From Peribacillus sp044761985 (lineage in GTDB: Bacteria > Bacillota > Bacilli > Bacillales > DSM-1321): 64,000 nucleotides of DNA. The notes under the pieces are model-generated. The model was not told where the DNA came from, did not search any database, and was given only the letters and a program-made list of their open reading frames with translations. The first letter of the stretch is position 1, and every line of letters starts with the position of its first letter. Of this stretch, positions 61,218 through 64,000 are shown piece by piece. Both the position numbers and the translations under genes were made by a program. The stretch is taken from contig NZ_JBIWDK010000003.1 in assembly GCF_044761985.1 (NCBI RefSeq), positions 186,001-250,000 of the forward strand. The letters run 5' to 3'.

Positions 61218-61232
61218 ATGGAAGCGTTTTCT
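61218..61232 (+). promoter_or_regulatory. CcpA catabolite-responsive element (cre)
   Basis: ATGGAAGCGTTTTCT fits the degenerate cre consensus WTGNAANCGNWNNCW at all fixed positions, 19 bases before the acyl-CoA ligase start. Carbon catabolite repression of fatty-acid use would be expected. Confidence 0.65.
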
Positions 61233-61251
61233 ATATAAGGAGGAGATTGTT

Positions 61252-62868
61252 ATGATGGACACTCCATTGATTATGACGCAAATCATTGAGAGAGCTGAAA
61301 AGTATTTTCCGAAAAAAGAAGTGGTCTCCCGTACGGACGGCGGAGTCCATACATTTACGTATGCAGAAACTGCCCAGCGGACAAGAAGGCTCACAAGCGT
61401 CTTCGAAAAAATGGGCATCAAGACCGGTGACAAAATTGGAACACTGGCATGGAATCATCACCGACACCTGGAAGCTTACTTTGCCATCCCTTGTCATGGA
61501 GCGGTCCTCCATACAATCAATATGCGTCTATCTCCTCAGCATATTTCTTATATCGTCAATAGTGCGGAAGATCGCCTTTTACTTATAGATCCAGATGTGA
61601 TTCCATTACTGGAAATGATCAAGGATGAGCTGACTACGGTTGAGGGATACATCATCATGACCGATGAAGAGGTGCTTCCTGAGACTACTTTATCACCCGT
61701 CTATCATTATGAAACATTATTGGCTGAAGGAAATCCAGCACAGCCATTCATTAAGGATTTGGATGAAAACGCTCCAGCAGGTTTGTGTTACACATCGGCC
61801 ACAACAGGGAACCCAAAAGGAGTCCTTTATTCACATAGAGGGATTTTATTGCACGCGATTGCATTGGGCCTGGCTGATTCGGCGGCAATAAGCGAGCGGG
61901 ATGTAGCGCTTCCGGTCGTGCCGATGTTTCATGTAAATGCGTGGGGCATGCCATTTGCAAGTGTTTGGTTCGGAACGAAGATGGTCTTGCCGGGACCGAA
62001 CTTCACACCGAAAATTTTGGCGGAGCTCATTGAAACCCAGAAGGTCACAATTGCGGCCGGCGTTCCGACAATCTGGCTTGGGCTGTTGAAGGAGCTTGAG
62101 ACGGGAAATCATGACACAAGTAGTATGCGCACCATTTTATGCGGTGGGTCGGCTGCCCCGAAAAGCATGATCAGGACATTCGAGCAAAAATACAATATCC
62201 CATTCCTTCATGCCTATGGAATGACTGAAACAAGCCCGCTTGTATTCGTTGCGAAACCGAAGAGCTACCAGGATGACCTGCCTGAGGAAGAACTTTATGA
62301 CCTGAAGGCCAAACAGGGACTTGTCGCGCCCATGATTGAAATTAAAGTCGTAGGCCAAGATGGTGAAGTGAAGCCCGATGGAAAAGAGATGGGTGAGTTA
62401 CTTATAAGAGGACCTTGGATTGCCGATGAGTATTTTAAGGATGAACGATCAGAGGAAACCTTTAAAGATGGCTGGCTCTATACCGGTGATGTCGTCACAA
62501 TCGATGACGAAGGGTTTGTCAAAATTGTCGATCGGACGAAGGACTTAATCAAAAGTGGAGGCGAATGGATTTCCTCGGTTGATATAGAAAACACCTTAAT
62601 GGCCCATGAAGGGGTTTTCGAAGCAGCTGTCGTTGCCATGCCGCACGAAAAATGGCAGGAACGGCCAGTCGCCTGTGTCGTTTTAAAAGACGGGTACAAA
62701 GACCAAGTGACGCAGGAAGACATCCTTGAATTTTTAAAACCACAGTTTGCGAAATGGTGGCTACCGGATGAAATCATTTTTATGGATGAAATCCCAAAAA
62801 CGGGTGTAGGAAAGTTCTTGAAAAGGGCGCTTCGTGAACAGCTTAAGGATACATACCTGCAAAGTTGA
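61252..62868 (+). CDS. fatty-acid-CoA ligase (AlkK/medium-long chain type)
   Basis: 538-residue ANL-superfamily enzyme, activating fatty acids with ATP and CoA. P-loop motif reads CYTSATTGNPKGVLYSHRG, with Ala where TSGTTG is usual. Other motifs: VVPMFHVNAWG, HAYGMTETSP (A5), GWLYTGDVV (A7), VDRTKDLIKSGGEWIS (A8), PKTGVGKFLKRALRE (A10 Lys). Followed by a crotonase gene, so the pair may start beta-oxidation of a special acyl group. AAGGAGGAG before tandem ATG codons. Confidence 0.93.
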   Translation: MMDTPLIMTQIIERAEKYFPKKEVVSRTDGGVHTFTYAETAQRTRRLTSVFEKMGIKTGDKIGTLAWNHHRHLEAYFAIPCHGAVLHTINMRLSPQHISYIVNSAEDRLLLIDPDVIPLLEMIKDELTTVEGYIIMTDEEVLPETTLSPVYHYETLLAEGNPAQPFIKDLDENAPAGLCYTSATTGNPKGVLYSHRGILLHAIALGLADSAAISERDVALPVVPMFHVNAWGMPFASVWFGTKMVLPGPNFTPKILAELIETQKVTIAAGVPTIWLGLLKELETGNHDTSSMRTILCGGSAAPKSMIRTFEQKYNIPFLHAYGMTETSPLVFVAKPKSYQDDLPEEELYDLKAKQGLVAPMIEIKVVGQDGEVKPDGKEMGELLIRGPWIADEYFKDERSEETFKDGWLYTGDVVTIDDEGFVKIVDRTKDLIKSGGEWISSVDIENTLMAHEGVFEAAVVAMPHEKWQERPVACVVLKDGYKDQVTQEDILEFLKPQFAKWWLPDEIIFMDEIPKTGVGKFLKRALREQLKDTYLQS

Positions 62869-62927
62869 ACGCTAAGAGAACCATGGATAGGAAAAAAATG
62901 AAGGAATGAAAAAGAGGAGGAAAATTA

Positions 62928-63725
62928 GTGAATATTGAATCGACTTCATCTACAGGTACTGTTTTAGTTACATGCACGGAGAGAACGGCGACGGTCACTT
63001 TGAATCGCCCGGAGTCCATGAATGCAATAAATCCAGCCATGCTAAACGACTTTATTTATGCCCTTAAGGAAGTGGGCGAGAATGAAGATATTGACGTCGT
63101 CATTTTAAAAGGGAATGGAAAGGCATTCTCTTCAGGTGGAGATATCAAGATGATGCTTGGATCCGATGAGGAAAATGGTTTTGATAGCCTCATGGATGGA
63201 ATAAGTGAATTGGTTACAACCTTATATTTCATGCCTAAATTGACTATCAGTGAGATCCACGGTGCAGTGGCAGGTCTTGGCTTAAGCATTGCCCTTGCAA
63301 CGGATTACCTCATTGCGGACTCACAAAGCAAGGTGGCCATGAACTTTATTGGTATCGGACTGATCCCAGATGGCGGAGGACACTTCTTCCTTGAACGCCG
63401 TCTTGGTGAAGTGGGGGCGAAGGAATTGATTTGGGAAGGAAAAGTCCTTACCGCCCATGAGGCAAAAGAAAAAGGCCTCATTCATGAAGTGGTGGAAGGG
63501 TCCTTGGAACAGGCGGTCGAGAAAAAAGTGCAGATCTGGCTGAAAAGTCCGGTACAGGCGATGATTAAAACGAAAAAGATCCTCAGTGAAAAAAATCGTC
63601 CCTTGTTAATAAAAATGCTTGAAATTGAAAAAGCGGCCCAAATGAAAATGCGTCAAACAGAAGATCATAAAGAGGGAATCCGTGCTTTTGTCGAGAAAAG
63701 GAAACCCGTTTTTATCGGGAAATGA
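62928..63725 (+). CDS. yhaR: enoyl-CoA hydratase/isomerase family protein (YhaR-like)
   Basis: 265-residue crotonase-fold protein: ATVTLNRPESMNAIN, FSSGGDIKMML (oxyanion hole), HGAVAGLGLSIALATD and IGLIPDGGGHFFLERRLG. Against rat crotonase, both catalytic Glu positions are replaced (Ser and Phe), while the Asp in PDGGG matches isomerase-type members such as PaaG. An isomerase or other reaction is therefore more likely than plain hydration. AGAGGAGG before GTG start; 59 bases after the ligase gene. Confidence 0.85.
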   Translation: MNIESTSSTGTVLVTCTERTATVTLNRPESMNAINPAMLNDFIYALKEVGENEDIDVVILKGNGKAFSSGGDIKMMLGSDEENGFDSLMDGISELVTTLYFMPKLTISEIHGAVAGLGLSIALATDYLIADSQSKVAMNFIGIGLIPDGGGHFFLERRLGEVGAKELIWEGKVLTAHEAKEKGLIHEVVEGSLEQAVEKKVQIWLKSPVQAMIKTKKILSEKNRPLLIKMLEIEKAAQMKMRQTEDHKEGIRAFVEKRKPVFIGK

Positions 63726-63730
63726 AATCA

Positions 63731-63764
63731 GAGAGACCGTCAGGATGACGGTCTCTCTATTTTT
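63731..63764 (+). terminator. terminator of the ligase-yhaR unit
   Basis: GAGAGACCGTC/GACGGTCTCTC perfect stem with five-base loop, then a T-rich tail. Confidence 0.88.
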
Positions 63765-63818
63765 ATCCCATTCTTAGATTATCCAAAATATAAAAAAGCG
63801 CTTCCATTCTTCAACCGT

Positions 63819-64000
63819 TTAACGATGAAAGAGTAATAGTGCCCCTGCAGGTGATGTGCAGCGGTGCGTTTGATCTTGATAATTTTTTTCATTTAGAATT
63901 TTTTGACCGATTTCTTTTGCCTGTTGATCAGTTTCAGCGGTGAATGCTTCGTCTAAAAGCTTTTCCCCTGTCGGTTCAAAAACGGTTAATTTATATACTT
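63819..64000 (-). CDS. yhzD: YhzD-like small protein (5' end outside window)
   Basis: Partial CDS: 60 codons before the stop are visible on the minus strand (VYKLTVFEPTGEKLLDE.., HRCTSPAGALLLFHR at the end). The start codon lies beyond base 64000. Strand order and the THRxTSPAGxLLLF ending match the small Bacillus YhzD family as I recall it. Function unknown. Confidence 0.65.
   Translation of the reverse strand, partial: VYKLTVFEPTGEKLLDEAFTAETDQQAKEIGQKILNEKNYQDQTHRCTSPAGALLLFHR

Noticed and set aside
1..64000. CRISPR array, tRNA/rRNA genes, prophage or restriction systems
   Set aside because: No regular repeats, tRNA-like cloverleaf, phage genes or defence genes were seen by reading; tRNAscan-SE or a defence-gene search could confirm.

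Overview
The window looks like a chromosomal segment of a low-GC, spore-forming member of the Bacillaceae, close to Bacillus or Peribacillus. The evidence is the strong AGGAGG-type ribosome binding sites with frequent GTG/TTG starts, the riboswitch and terminator style, and a gene set matching Bacillus subtilis families: thiT, the sigY operon, bmrBCD, metIC, metNPQ, msmX-yxkF, yheABCDE, yhaX, yhaR, asnB. No rRNA, tRNA, CRISPR array, prophage or intact transposon was seen. Assignments rest on family motifs and remembered synteny; no database search was run.

Layout. 0-6.4 kb: sporulation-type histidine kinase, CDF cation exporter, TPP-riboswitch-controlled thiT, universal stress protein, bifunctional penicillin-binding protein, and a 22-residue membrane peptide. 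6.4-14.4 kb: HPr-like protein lacking the active-site histidine, iadA, an MFS gene without a normal start codon, P-loop kinase, AhpD-like protein, Lrp regulator, the autoregulated sigY operon, glutathione peroxidase and a mini-catalase. 14.4-22.9 kb: AarF/UbiB kinase plus phasin-like partner, AIM24-family protein, CBS protein, a nested inverted-repeat element, class B PBP, yppC. 23-27.2 kb: bmrBCD multidrug ABC exporter with its leader-peptide attenuator. 27.3-39 kb: two methionine units (metI-metC and metN-metP-metQ), each behind its own SAM riboswitch, flanking fumarase, an MFS permease, msmX and a PucR-type regulator. 39.3-41.4 kb: a metallo-hydrolase, then a cobalamin riboswitch whose downstream region holds only tiny unknown ORFs. 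41.2-49.5 kb: yheE, four tandem YheC/YheD ATP-grasp genes, yheB, yheA, yhaX and a SplA-like gene. 49.6-53.2 kb: asnB between two DinB paralogues. 53.3-59.1 kb: complete urease operon ureABCEFGD plus a nickel permease, preceded by a perfect TnrA/GlnR-type box. 59.2-64 kb: lipoprotein, DUF1648 protein, DDAH-like hydrolase, acyl-CoA ligase with a cre site, YhaR-type crotonase, and the end of a YhzD-like gene.

The clearest themes are metabolite-sensing RNA control (TPP, two SAM, one cobalamin, one translation-sensing attenuator) and nitrogen/sulfur metabolism. The features least explained by known biology are the orphan cobalamin riboswitch (40.2-40.9 kb), the four-gene ATP-grasp expansion, the 18.5 kb inverted-repeat element and several well-initiated micro-ORFs.
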